DNA of 64,000 bases from Pochonia chlamydosporia 170 (Eukaryota; Ascomycota; Sordariomycetes; Hypocreales; Clavicipitaceae). Of this stretch, positions 25,624-36,154 are shown in pieces. The stretch lies in the NCBI RefSeq assembly GCF_001653235.2, contig NC_035793.1:3968001-4032000 (forward strand), read 5' to 3'. The translations under genes and the position numbers were made by a program. The notes beneath the pieces are model-generated. The model worked only from the letters and a program-made list of their open reading frames with translations, was not told the DNA's origin and searched no databases. Within the stretch, counting starts at the first letter, position 1. Every line of letters begins with the position of its first letter.

Positions 25624-26162
25624 AACGGGAAAAAGGATTATACATAATTGCATGCCTGGGATTTGAGGACAAGAAAATTTTCGAGGTATATTTGTTTAGG
25701 GACTGTGAAGGGCGCTAGGGGTTGAGAGAAGGAGGAACAATCCACTCGCTTGAGGGTTAACGTGGAGCTGGACTTTGTCCGTTTATTGCAAAAAGATGTA
25801 ATGTGGCATGTTTATGCTCAGCTCTGCTTCTAGATGATATCGTTGTTTGAACACAGAGTTTCGGTACTCATAATTAGACTTGATGACGTGACGTGTTGCC
25901 AACGGCTGTAAGTGACACACAATAGCTTGCCGACGGAGATGGCTGGAGCGGTTGCTACGTTTGCTTGAACTTGGCGGTACCATGTGGATGTTTTTGTATC
26001 AACTTTTGTTGGCTCTATAGGCGGTGATGTACTCTATATATGCCATGGTTATTATGTTGACCAAATACGAGCACCATCGTGTTCTCCTCCACTATCAATT
26101 GTCAACACACTGACCACGATTATTCTTGGTGGTTGACGCAATCGTCGCAGCGACTGTCCTGT
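25624..26162. other. Convergent 3' region
   Basis: 540 bp between the stops of the oxysterol-binding protein gene and the minus-strand monooxygenase gene. It holds their 3' UTRs; nothing else was seen. Confidence 0.6.
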
Positions 26163-27996
26163 TCAGGAAGATCGCTTTCCTTTGATATCCGCCGCAATCT
26201 GCAAGGCCAATGACTGAGAAAACTGCCGACACCACATGAAGCTCCCTGTCATGTACCAGAAGCCTGGGACGCCAGTCGGCCTCCACCAGCCAGATCTCTC
26301 CTGTTCACTATCCAGATCCCCGAACCCCTCTAGCGAATCTGCGACTTTGTTCCCCATCAGCGTGCGGACAGTCTTGATGTTCTTCTCGAAGCCCGTAGCC
26401 AGGACGACGACATCTGCGTCAATGTTAGTTCCATCAGTCAGTGTGATGGACGTCTCGCCAAATTGCTGGACGCCTCCTTCGCAGCAGTGAATCTTAATAC
26501 GGCCATCGATAATCATCTGACTTGCCCCTTGGTCGATGTAGTAGTGACCACCCTTGATGAGCTGGTGATCTGCCAGTCCGTACCCATCTTCTCCTGTACG
26601 AAGCGCCATTCCTGCGCTTCGCAAGCCATCCAGCATCTCCTTGTCGACTTGGGCCATCACACGCGTCAAGCCGATGCTCATTGTGCGCACGAGGGCTATA
26701 GGGAACGAATTACCCAGCAGATCAGCCTCTTCTGTCGTCAGGCCATCCATGTTCCAGAGCCCAAGTTGGATGGTCTTCCAGGAATCGGTGGACAGGGCAA
26801 ATATGGGATGGCGCTGAACCATGGAGACTTGTTTTGCGCCGCAGTTTACGAAGTCTTGTGCGACGTCGTGGCCGCTTGTGCTGCAGCCTATGACGACGAC
26901 CTTCTTTGTAGAGAGGTCGGGGATGAGATTGCCGGATTTGCGTTGGCTGGAGTGATAGATTGTTCCTTGGAAGGTTTCTTGGCCGGGGAAGTGTGGTATT
27001 GATGGTTCGTCGCTGTAGACTCCTGTTGCGAGTACTACGTGTTTCGAATGGAGAGTTTGCGCTTCATTTGGTCCTTTGATGGTGATGGTGTACTCTGAGT
27101 CTGACTCTACGCGCTGAATGGATTCAACGGTCGTGTTGAACAGGATTTCTAGGCCCATGAGTTGCGAGTACTGTTCTAGAAAGTCGGCTGCTTGGGTGCC
27201 GGTGAGCCATTCGGGCCAGTTGTCGGGATACTTGAGGAAGGGGTAGTGGTCTGTGAATGTTGGAGTATTGAGGGTGACGGAGTCGTAGCGAGAACGCCAG
27301 CCATCGCCAACTGCGGCGTGTCTCTCTATTAGCAGGGTTTTGATGCCCATATGTTGGAGGCGTGCTGCTAAAGAGACACCAGCTTGGCCTGGTTTCGTCA
27401 ACTAAAGTTGTATTCCTTGTTCAGGGGTAGTTGGACATACCTGCACCGACGATGAGAACAGGAGCATCGTTACTTGTTCCGTTGATCTCGTGGTTTCGTA
27501 GGGCTGCCGCGCGACTTTGAAGACGACGTGCCTCGAGTTCTTTCTGGTGATTTAGACTTTCGAGTTGTGTAAACACGATCCATACCTTCCAGTTGCTCTC
27601 GGCGTCGTTTGCTAGACGAACAAGACCTTTCCCGTGGCCGTGCTTGTTGGAAAAGGTAAAGGCTGATTGAACCCAGGCCGTGTCATCCCATTCAACCAGA
27701 GCTGGCTTTAAGCCACCAGTACATGGCTTCAGATTTGTTAGACGAATCTCTGAGGTGCGTAGGTAGTTGCCAATCTTTTCTTGGCCATGCTTTGTGGTAA
27801 GGTCCCATGAGAGTCCGAGGATGTCTCTCCACCAGCAGTCCTCAATGAACAACTCGGACAGATTGTCAAAGTCGGACTCATCAAAACATTTCTGTAGCTT
27901 GGAGAGCCAGTTTTTGATAATGGCGTCTGCGTCAATCTCACTCCGGGGAGTGAAGAGACGCAACTTTGGGATGGTAGGCAGGGTGGTACCGTCCAT
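26163..27996 (-). CDS. Flavin-containing monooxygenase with NTF2-like N-terminal domain
   Basis: Two exons, 27996-27441 and 27388-26163, give 593 residues. The 52-bp intron cuts inside the FAD motif; splicing gives GAGQAG at 184-189. The frame is open upstream to a GTG at 28059, but the ATG at 27996 (MDGTTLPTIPKLRLF) is the first methionine. Residues about 30-170 look like the NTF2/SnoaL-like lead domain often found before this group of fungal FMOs. Then come the FAD-binding fold, an FMO-identity-like stretch (FQGTIYHSSQ), the NADPH motif GCSTSG at 353-358, and two ATG-type turns (LATGVY, LATGFE). The C-terminus (TGVPGFWYMTGSF) matches YUCCA-like and fungal FMOs. The reaction should be NADPH- and O2-dependent oxygenation of a small substrate, which is unknown. 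Confidence 0.88.
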
Positions 27997-28975
27997 TGTG
28001 GCTTTCGAAAATGACTGGTAGAAAGGTGTTAAACTCAGTTCGTAGGGCTTTAGTAGCACAGAAAGGCAGATGGATCGACCGTCTTATACATCGCCTCGGA
28101 AAACTTGTATCCCCTTTTCATTCCGTCATGCTTAAATTGTGGATGTGGATGTGGATGCCGGGCAGCGACGGGCAATTGCCGACTTTGAACATCCTTCTAT
28201 TCCATAGTAATTAAATACCGCGTCGATCATCAAAGGTCAAAGGGCAGAAGACGTGTGAGGAATTGTCACAGAAGAGGGGACAGTGGTTCAACAACTTGGC
28301 TGTTTGCATCAGTCTCCGCTTTTGATTTGATTGATAAGATGATTCTTAGCAGGGATCTACAGACTCTCAGTCGATTTCTGGCAACGAGGTGGAAACAGTA
28401 CATGTAGCCATAGCTTACCTCCTTTATGGATCGGCAATAACTTAGTGAAATGACTCTTTTGTACTCCGTACTCTGCAGCGCATGACTATGCCAAGGAAAT
28501 TACGTGGCATTGGCTCTGCAGGTTACATCACCAGCATGCGAGGGGTCGGCGTGAGAAAGTTCTCAGAGTGAAGCCAGAGTTGAGATGAGGTAAAAGCGCA
28601 ATGATGTGTTGAGTAACGCTGATTGATGGCTCCATTCGTTCTGTTTATTTGTGATGAATCACATGTTGCGATGCATGTTCGGCCGGTGGTTTAGTTGATG
28701 TATCTGTGCTTTAAAGAGAGACGCAATGGTACTGTGCAAGTTGGGACACAGTTTCTATGGTTTTGTTCGATTCCTGAGGTTTTTAGAGCTTGTCCCTGTT
28801 GAGCCTTGCATCAAAGCATGACAGAAATTTGATGGCGTCAGAAGTCTGGTCGTTCTGCAATCTCGCTTAGGCGCCTCAGCCCAACGGGACGCGACTACCA
28901 AACTTCATTCTTTAGAGGTTCGGCATCTTCTTCACACTTGCCGTGTCTTTCATCTATGTCCGCAGCTATCCCAGG
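27997..28975. other. Divergent promoter region between FMO and hypothetical gene
   Basis: About 980 bp between two divergent starts. It holds three copies of TGTGGA at about 28139-28156 and a TACTCCGTAC word at 28462-28471. No coding frame is recognised. Confidence 0.5.
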
Positions 28976-29935
28976 ATGGAACTACCAGCGTGGTATCGCC
29001 GGCTGCTCTCGCTCTCCATCAAAGAAGACCGCGAGATAGAGTCAGAAGACTTGGACGAAGACATCTCGGAGCTACGAGAAGGCGAGGGGGACAGCGACTA
29101 TGACTACCAGGACCCGGTATGCCAATGCGAAAATGAAGACGAATGCGAATGCGACCCCATGGACGACGGTGCGGAATCGCAACGTTCTTATACCGGTTCA
29201 GACGCCGACTTCTACTATGAGTTGAAAGACGACCGCATAAGCCGGAAGAAAGATTTATTAGAAGAAAGGGAACTCCATCAGAAGGAGCGAGCTCTCACGC
29301 GAGAGCTGGAGAGTAGCAAGGAGAAAGAAGTTTATGCCGCCAACGAGGCCATGCTAGAGTCGCAGAAGAAGGGAGACCGCCCCCGACCTCGTCTTGAATC
29401 TATCGCAGGCAAACAATTTTACCTGTACTCGGTGGATCATGTTGACTATTGCTACGATGACTTTCTCTATCCGTCCAAGTATGTCAAATTCTACTTTATT
29501 GGAGAAAATGGGAGGATAGGCCACGAGTCATATAAAAACGCCAAGATTCAAGGTCATGTATACTTGAATTCCAGTTCGGGTGGCGATTTCGAACCCTTTC
29601 GTCAGCCGAAACGGGCTGGACGAAAGAAGAGACGGTTAAAGGTTCAGGGTTCAGAGACTGAGCTGGTCTTTCGATTCATTAGTGACAGGTATTTAACCAT
29701 GACGGCTAGAGCGGATTGGGAAATGATTGAAATGAATGTTCGGAAGTCTGAGGCTGCGGATATGCCTGATGTTTTCAAGTTTGTAGGTATACATATGGAT
29801 CTCGAGGAGCGAAAGCGTACGGAAGAACTGTGGCGGGAGTGGCGACACAAAGTTAGAGGGAAGACGCCTCCATCTCCTGGTGAAACATTTTTTGAAAGGA
29901 CTCACCACATGGGAGTCTGGAATATGGGATGGTGA
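28976..29935 (+). CDS. Hypothetical acidic protein, family not recognised
   Basis: Single exon of 319 residues from the ATG at 28976 (MELPAWYRRLLSL); the frame opens earlier only at a GTG (28943). Residues about 15-75 are strongly acidic and include a small Cys cluster (CQCENEDECECDP). A charged, probably helical or coiled-coil stretch follows (about 90-140, rich in Glu, Lys and Arg). The C-terminal half looks folded, with many aromatic residues (FYLYSVDHVDYCYDDFLYPSKY, broken here only by length) and a basic patch (QPKRAGRKKRRLKVQG). There is no signal peptide and no membrane segment. I know no function. The long frame and the even protein-like composition support a real gene. Confidence 0.65.
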   Translation: MELPAWYRRLLSLSIKEDREIESEDLDEDISELREGEGDSDYDYQDPVCQCENEDECECDPMDDGAESQRSYTGSDADFYYELKDDRISRKKDLLEERELHQKERALTRELESSKEKEVYAANEAMLESQKKGDRPRPRLESIAGKQFYLYSVDHVDYCYDDFLYPSKYVKFYFIGENGRIGHESYKNAKIQGHVYLNSSSGGDFEPFRQPKRAGRKKRRLKVQGSETELVFRFISDRYLTMTARADWEMIEMNVRKSEAADMPDVFKFVGIHMDLEERKRTEELWREWRHKVRGKTPPSPGETFFERTHHMGVWNMGW

Positions 29936-30912
29936 TGGAGTGAGTGATGGGATGCAGGTCGTCGTTGTCGACTGAACTTCTTGGACCTTTGTACGGGTTT
30001 GATTGAGCAAAGGTTGTCCCAAGGGAGCTGTTTACCCTTGTTATGCCGTTTTGACCTTGCCTATACTTACATAGGTACGGCGTTCTCAATCGCATCTGAA
30101 GATCCTCTCTAATGTCTGGCAGGATTTCCACATGATCGGCTCCTCTCTCATCTGGTACGTCGGGAGACTTGATGTACTGCCACGGAGTTGCTGGCATGAT
30201 AGTGACATTGCGCTCTTCGTCAATGACTGACGAATGCATTGGATGTGGCTTGGATGCACAGGCTTCAACAGGCTTAAACCTTGCAAGCTCACTGAGTTGA
30301 CGTTTGTCAGACTTCGAATGTTCTCGGATTCAAGGGGTCAATTGCACCAAATTGAGTTCTGGTTGGTTTTAAATTCAATTTGACATGGACTTAATTGGCC
30401 CGACGGCCTGGGCGCGGCCATACCTGCCCAGTAGGAATGGCAGTTCCTCCTGCGGTGGGTGAGGGAAGGAGCCACCAGGATCCAGGATTGCGGGTTAACC
30501 GAGGCTCGGACTGGGGAGATGGCCGAAAATGGACGTTGGAGTTTTGGAGTCTGCACCAGTGACGCGCTGCCCTGACTGCTTCAATGCCGAGGTGGATTAG
30601 ACTTGACCAGACATTTTCTATCTTGCATCATTTGACTACCGTCGTTCCCCTTTACTGCTTCATCCACCACGAGCGGCTTGGCTTGACGAAATTCCTTTGC
30701 CGCGGTGTTATTTGAAGCGGATTCACAACAATTGCATTGCAGAATTTCTTCCAGCCATCGGCGTCATATCATACCCTGCGTACCCCGGATTCCTGTTCCT
30801 GTTCCATTGCAGATACCCCCACATCAGCGGGATCGAGAAGCACGGTTGCATTGGAACAACTGTCGATTGCGTTACTTTGAATTGCATTCTGTGAGAAAGA
30901 CGGATTGATAGA
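29936..30912. other. Intergenic region before the thioesterase gene
   Basis: Nearly 1 kb without a supported gene. It should contain the 3' UTR of the preceding gene and the promoter and leader of the thioesterase. Frames of up to 128 codons on the minus strand look like chance. Confidence 0.5.
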
Positions 30913-32126
30913 ATGGCTCGTGAGGAGCGATCGACTCTTTTGAGGCCGCCGCCTGCCGATCCGAACAAGGCTCCCATTGAGAATGTATTGGAAGTCACAG
31001 AAGTTGGAGTCTTGGGTCCTGTACGTGCCTTTCGTATACCTTTTCAAAGTTCGCATTAGTGAAACGTCTCTCTACGGGTAGTTTCTGTGCTGGCTTGCCG
31101 GAAATTTTGCTAATGATATCAGGACATCTTCACAAACACCCGCAAGGCATGGGTTCCCCCTGGCGCAAGAGGCGTCTACGGCGGCACCGTCATCGCACAA
31201 TGTCTCGCCTCGGCGCAGAAAACGGTCCCGGATGACTTCTACCCTCACTCCTGCCATTGCTACTTCATCCTCGCTGGCTCCGGAAGCATCCCCATTTTAT
31301 TCCACGTTGAACGAGTCCGCGACGGCCGCTCATTCGCAACACGTACCGTTCAAGCACGTCAACGGGGCCGTTGCATCTTCACCACAACCATCAGTTTCGT
31401 TCGCGAAGACGCCGGCGGCGAGAAGACGGTTCGCCATGCAGTCCCGATGCCAGAGGAGGCCAAGTCCCTTCCGCCCGAGGATTGGAAAGAGGAGCCAGAA
31501 TGGGCCAAAGGCGGACCGTTCCAGAATTACCGTCTGCCGGCTGTGCGTGGCTCGGATCCAACAGCTCGCCCTGATGAGCAGCGATGCCAGCAGTGGATGC
31601 GATGCCGTGGCAAAATTTCAGAAGCTGGCGGGCGTCAGGCACATTTGAATGCCTTGGCGTACATCTCAGATAGCACCTTTATCGGTACGGTCGGCCGAGT
31701 GCACCATCTTTGGAGATTGCCTTTCAAGCCAGAGGACTATGATGGCATGGCGGAAGAATACCAGAAGCATGTCAAGCAGCTGGCAGAGTTTGAAGGACTT
31801 GGTTCAACCGTTGAGGAGTGGAAGACGCGGTCCAAGTTGGGCATGATGGTGAGTCTAGATCACAGCATCTATTTTCATGAACCGAGGAGTGTCAAGGTGG
31901 ATGATTGGATGTTTGCGGACATGGAGAGCCCGTGGTCTGGTGACGGGCGTGGGTTTGTAACGCAGCGGATATTTTCGAGGGATGGAACTCTGCTGGCCAC
32001 TTGTGTGCAAGAGGTAAGTCCTTGTTGTGCCTTTTCTTTGGCTGCGTGTCTAAGAATATGAATACTAACTGGCGATAGGGTGTTGTGAGATTAGCTCCAG
32101 ATGAGGCTGAGAAGAGTAAGTTGTAG
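30913..32126 (+). CDS. Peroxisomal acyl-CoA thioesterase (TesB/ACOT8 type)
   Basis: Three exons, 30913-31020, 31123-32013 and 32079-32126, give 348 residues and end in SKL, the classic PTS1 peroxisome signal. The start MAREERSTLLRPPP leads into the double hot-dog thioesterase fold: GARGVYGGTVIAQCL in the first half, and SLDHSIYFHEP with DDWMFADMESP in the second, the latter matching the TesB active-site region. Length fits the family (about 320-350). The enzyme should hydrolyse fatty acyl-CoA to fatty acid and CoA in peroxisomes, balancing beta-oxidation. The SKL comes only from the 15-codon last exon; if the 65-bp intron 2 is kept, translation stops at 32061 with a tail lacking SKL. The neighbours do not suggest a pathway. 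Confidence 0.92.
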
Positions 32127-33134
32127 TACAGCGTGATAAGAAGGATAGATATGGGACACGATAGACTGGCATCGGCGTGGATGATTGTATTTCCATATAG
32201 GGTGTCATATCCGATTAGAGATTTTCTTTTTAGATTATTACGATGAAAGCGAATTAGAGCACTATGTGTGCGTGTTGTACTTGACATCCCAGTAGAGTTG
32301 TCTTTGCTCTTGAGCCGATGTCCAAATGTCATTGCAATAACTGTGGCTGAGAATGCACTCGGTCCAGCGCCCGTACTGCTTTTGCTTATATTCAGCTTAG
32401 TTACAGACTCTGTAGGCTTAGCTTCTATCCCGTTTCGATGGCCTGCGTCTTGGATATTTTCTCATCGGACTGCGTACGTCGGCCCAAAGTTGGATAGTCG
32501 TGATCTATTGGTCAGCTGACTTGTCGGCTTTGATGCCAACCAAGAAGTCCAACTACTTAGCTACTGGTGTACGAAACAGGCAGCCAGTGAAATTGGGTTG
32601 GCATTGACTGAAGAGAGCCGTTGGTTAGGCGTGCATCACAGGAGGATTCGACAGTCATAGCCCGCAAACTATTGGTGTCAAGTGTCTTTGAGTCTAGAAT
32701 GGGCAGGTCCGTAGGCAACCAACACAACAACGTAATGTAATGTAAAATTGCTGAACGGCTGGAGTTGAACGTAATAAGAGTCGGATTGGTGCAGATTTCC
32801 CCCAGAACCAAAATAAGGCGCCCTGTCCAGGGTCCAGATGTATTTCCTAGCCACTTGCGCCTTGCTGCATGTAAACAAACGGTTTGCAATTTCACCCCAA
32901 TATTGATGTTGGTTCGACGCATATGCACTTACCTATCTCAAAGAAGTAATCTGGCCGACCGAGCCGCCTTACGGCAAATTCGGCACGGCCCGGAGATGAG
33001 AGAGGCGACCTACCGTCGACATGGACATTGAAGGTGGTTAAACAGACCCTACGAAAGTCATAAGTGCTGGCTTCAAACCTGTTCGACCTGCAGTTTGAGG
33101 TTTGGCATGCCCTTCTAACGTCAGCTCAATCAAC
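32127..33134. other. 1-kb intergenic region
   Basis: No supported gene. Frames of up to 123 codons on the minus strand match nothing known. Contains the thioesterase 3' UTR and the promoter of the DUF7136 gene. Confidence 0.5.
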
Positions 33135-34010
33135 ATGCTTCTATCAATCCACAGGCTTTCCCGCCTGGGTTGGTATCTCTGGGCTTGCACCCTCTCATAC
33201 AGACCCGTGGCAGCTTCATTTCCATCCACAGTGGAATTCGACCTCGTTTTCCCGCGCAACGAGACGTACGCGCCATCACCACTCTTCCCGTTTGTATTTG
33301 CCGTCCAGAATCCACAGCTTGCCGCGGCATTAAACCCAAGCATCTGGTTTTAGACGTTCAGGACGGACGATTATGATGCCACCATCACCAGCTATGAAAT
33401 CGATTTATCTGCGGCCAACTTTTCCGAGAGCAACCCGTATTTTACGTACAGAGGCACCAAAGCTTTCCACGAGGCCGAAGGCATTTGGGTTATTGCATGG
33501 GAAGCTACTGCAGGTAACTGCTTGTACGGTTCCGGAGTCGACGGGGCGATTGGGTTTTCTGTATCACGCCCAGGCCGGTCTATCACTTTCACCATCCAAA
33601 AGGGTGCCCGGCAGCCAGACGTGGTTGCTGCTACAAAGGAGGGTGCCTGTGACATGAATAGCACTAGTAGTGCCCGGACGTTTAACTTGATGGGTGTTAT
33701 TGACCTTACGAAGGTGGATGCATTCTCTAAGCTGTCTGTTCAGGGGTCGCCGTTTAAAGGCCGAGACTCTTGTGCTGTTCTTTCGCCATTACAGCCGCAT
33801 CCGCGTGCGAATCCTTGCGCCGTTAAAGTTAGTTCGGATATGGACGTGAGCATATCAGCAAAACTTACTGCCAGCGCGTGCAACGGCGACCCGCATCCTG
33901 TTGTGACTTGTCCGCCGGCCGAAAACTTTGCGTTGAAAATACATATATGGAAACTTGTCTTGGTTGGTGTGGCGGGTTTGTGGTTGGTTGGTGCTCTCGC
34001 CTGTCTTTAA
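33135..34010 (+). pseudogene. DUF7136 secreted/membrane protein gene interrupted by an in-frame TAG
   Basis: One frame of 292 codons from the ATG at 33135 to the stop at 34010 is broken only by a TAG at 33351-33353 (codon 73). A signal peptide (MLLSIHRLSRLGWYLWACTL..VAASF) is followed by FPSTVEFDLVFPRNETYAP, the usual opening of DUF7136 proteins. After the TAG the same frame goes on with DYDATITSYEIDL, Cys residues in places expected for disulfides, and a C-terminal hydrophobic segment (LVLVGVAGLWLVGALACL) for a membrane or GPI anchor. No GT..AG intron of workable length removes the TAG. So it is a recent nonsense allele, a sequencing error, or an mRNA corrected by A-to-I editing (UAG to UGG). 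The family's function is unknown; members are fungal surface proteins. Confidence 0.7.
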
Positions 34011-34371
34011 TGTTGAGATCACTGTCGTATGATTTTGTCGAGGCCAGCATAGGTCTGGCAGGCTACATGATCTTCAGTCTATTGGTCGTGTTTCGCGAGG
34101 TATGTTGGCCTTCTTTGTGCATCTAGGTCGATCTAATCGTTATTTACAGATGTGTGCCACACTTGTCGATTGATCTCCGAATTCAGATGAGATCACCCAT
34201 CGCTGATTCTGACTGGAAATTATATGACAGTAACAACTTGACAGAAGAGAAAGAGCACGGTTTCTCTGCGTAAACGGGCCAAGTTATTCGCGCTTGTGGA
34301 AATGTTACGGAAATGGCCGTGAGAAAACTGTTATAAGGACCTGGCACCAGCACACTCAACACCCGTGCATC

Positions 34372-34732
34372 ATGCCTCAAGGCAAAGATGATTGTGGTGC
34401 TTCGACGTTTGTGGACCAGACCCGTAGCGCATACCCTTTGGTTTCCCACTGTCTGCAACTTGTAAAATACACTCAGAGCACCGACGGTCAATGGGAGGCG
34501 GAGAATGCTTCTAGAAGCCAACATCAGCTGGCGGAGTTTGGCGAATGCAAGTTTGGAGTCCGAGGCCAAGGCCAGAATGGCAATATTGACTTCCAAGTCG
34601 GGGCAGGATATCGTTGACATTACCAACGACTCTATCCAGAAGTTTGGAGGAAGCGGAAAGGTTGGCGCCAAGGGTGTCATGGCCTGTAGCGGAACAATTA
34701 AAGACCGGGATATGGAATAGGGTCTTATTTAG
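34372..34732 (+). pseudogene. Relic of an Hce2 (Ecp2-type effector) domain gene, frameshifted
   Basis: Two adjacent frames carry successive parts of what I recognise as an Hce2/Ecp2 'necrosis-inducing factor' domain. The first part (from about 34387, beginning DCGASTF) runs to about 34599. The second (from about 34604, with QDIVDITNDSI and VGAKG) runs to 34720. They are offset by one base at a GGGG run, 34600-34603. The second frame meets a TAG at 34718-34720, where relatives usually have a Trp before the last few residues, then another TAG at 34730. No intact signal-peptide exon is joined to it; the upstream DNA has stops in all frames, although a short hydrophobic frame starts at 34077. Intact relatives are secreted and small, or C-terminal parts of chitinases. 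It looks dead, with sequencing error at the G run as the alternative. Confidence 0.6.
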
Positions 34733-35019
34733 AGGCAATGCCTCGTTCTTGTATATATTCGCCAAAATATGCTTCCTGTGTGTTATAAAGAGCCCGGTCA
34801 CCTCAGAACGAGGTGTAGATGGAAGCCAGAGATCTTGGCGTAGAGTCACCAAGTCTACGGGCAAAAGTGTAAACAAGAGTCATTTTGTATTTATCGAGGT
34901 CGGCGAAATCAAGAGGTATCGCAAGTCCTGCTACCCTTACTCTTGAATCTTGACGCTGCATTAATACAGGCCAGAGGCTTACCAGCAGTGTTTGTGTGGG
35001 AGTCCGCTCTCAGTGTATA

Positions 35020-35140
35020 CAGTGGGGGGTCAGAAGTATTTGACCAAGGAAAGGTATCGCATATCGCGTTGTGTGTTGAGGCATATTGAGCTGCGTTTGT
35101 GTATACTTGGATATGTTCAAATACCTTTGACCACAGACTG
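35020..35140 (+). mobile_element. 121-bp miniature inverted-repeat element, copy 1
   Basis: The element starts CAGTGGGGGGTCAGAAG and ends CCACAGACTG, flanked on both sides by TA (35018-35019 and 35141-35142), the target duplication of Tc1/mariner-type elements. Its ends are imperfect inverted repeats: about 19 of the outer 25 bases pair, including CAGT, GGTCA and GTATTTGA. A second copy of equal length lies at 56266-56386 with about 10 differences. It codes for nothing, so it would need a transposase from elsewhere. The superfamily is inferred from the TA flank and end sequence. Confidence 0.7.
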
Positions 35141-36133
35141 TAGACTGGCCGTCAGATTCAGGATAGTATGTTGGTCTTAGTCGGTACGTGGCAGACTGTT
35201 TTCAAGAATTCTGAGACGAATTCACTCTCCAGGATACGATTGAATCTGTAATCCATGGCGTTTCCACACGTCTCGTCCAGTAGTAAATCCACATTTGTGA
35301 AGCGTTATGCAACAGATTTGGATCGACATCTGGTCAGGGTAACTAGCAGTCAGCAGAAGTTCAGCCTCACGTTCGCTGTAGCAGTCAGCGAAAAGTCAAT
35401 TGGGCAGAGTTGCATCAATAGTTGGACCTGATCTGCTCAGCCACGCGGGAGGAATCTGAACAAAACCAGAAATAGAAACAGCAACTTTGAGCGACTGGTA
35501 TCAATGTGCGGTTCAATTTGCTTGTTGACAGAGGCAGACAGGCCGTCTGGGCCCAGGCTGGCAACATGCATCAGAATCAATAACCAGAATGCACTGCTTT
35601 GGTCCGCCATGTACACAAGGGTTGACTCATGAATGTGGAATCCAGAAGGATCACGTTTGAGATGAAAATCGAGTCAGTGGGTTGGACAAGGATGTTGCAG
35701 GCAGCAGGGCAACGTGACAATCATAAAGAGCCCAGAGTAGGAGTAGCCGAACTGCAAAAGATGAAAACTACAGCCCACGGGTATAACAAGGTCAAGGATC
35801 ATGGAAATTATCAATGTTGTCGGGGTTTATCCATTGCGAGAAGAGGCCGGTCTGTTCTCAACTGGTACAAGAGCAGTCCAGCGCACATGCAGAGTATCGG
35901 CTAAGATGTACACATTAGCTGGGGCAAGTGGCAGGGCTGTGCCTTCCGCATTGACGCCGCCGCCACCACAATTCAAACCACCACAGAACAGATCAAAGCG
36001 AGCAGAGCACTTGCCTTGTGCATTGACAACATCGACAGTCAAATCAACGCCCAAGTTTCCTGTCGCCACAATCATCCATGGCCGCTCGCTTTTCTTGAGC
36101 TATGTCCGCTCAGCCATCCAGATTCTGAGTGCC

Positions 36134-36154
36134 TGCCTTGCCTTGCCTTGCCTT
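36134..36154 (+). repeat. CCTTG pentamer microsatellite
   Basis: About four tandem copies of CCTTG, about 480 bp before the protease start codon. Short and probably neutral. Confidence 0.6.

Noticed and set aside
33348..33362. Removal of the DUF7136 TAG by a mini-intron (GTTTTAGACGTTCAG)
   Set aside because: A 15-nt intron is too short for the spliceosome, and no other GT..AG pair removes the stop without deleting conserved codons.
34183..34680. 165-codon frame on the minus strand
   Set aside because: It is antisense to the Hce2 relic, whose motifs on the plus strand explain the DNA better.
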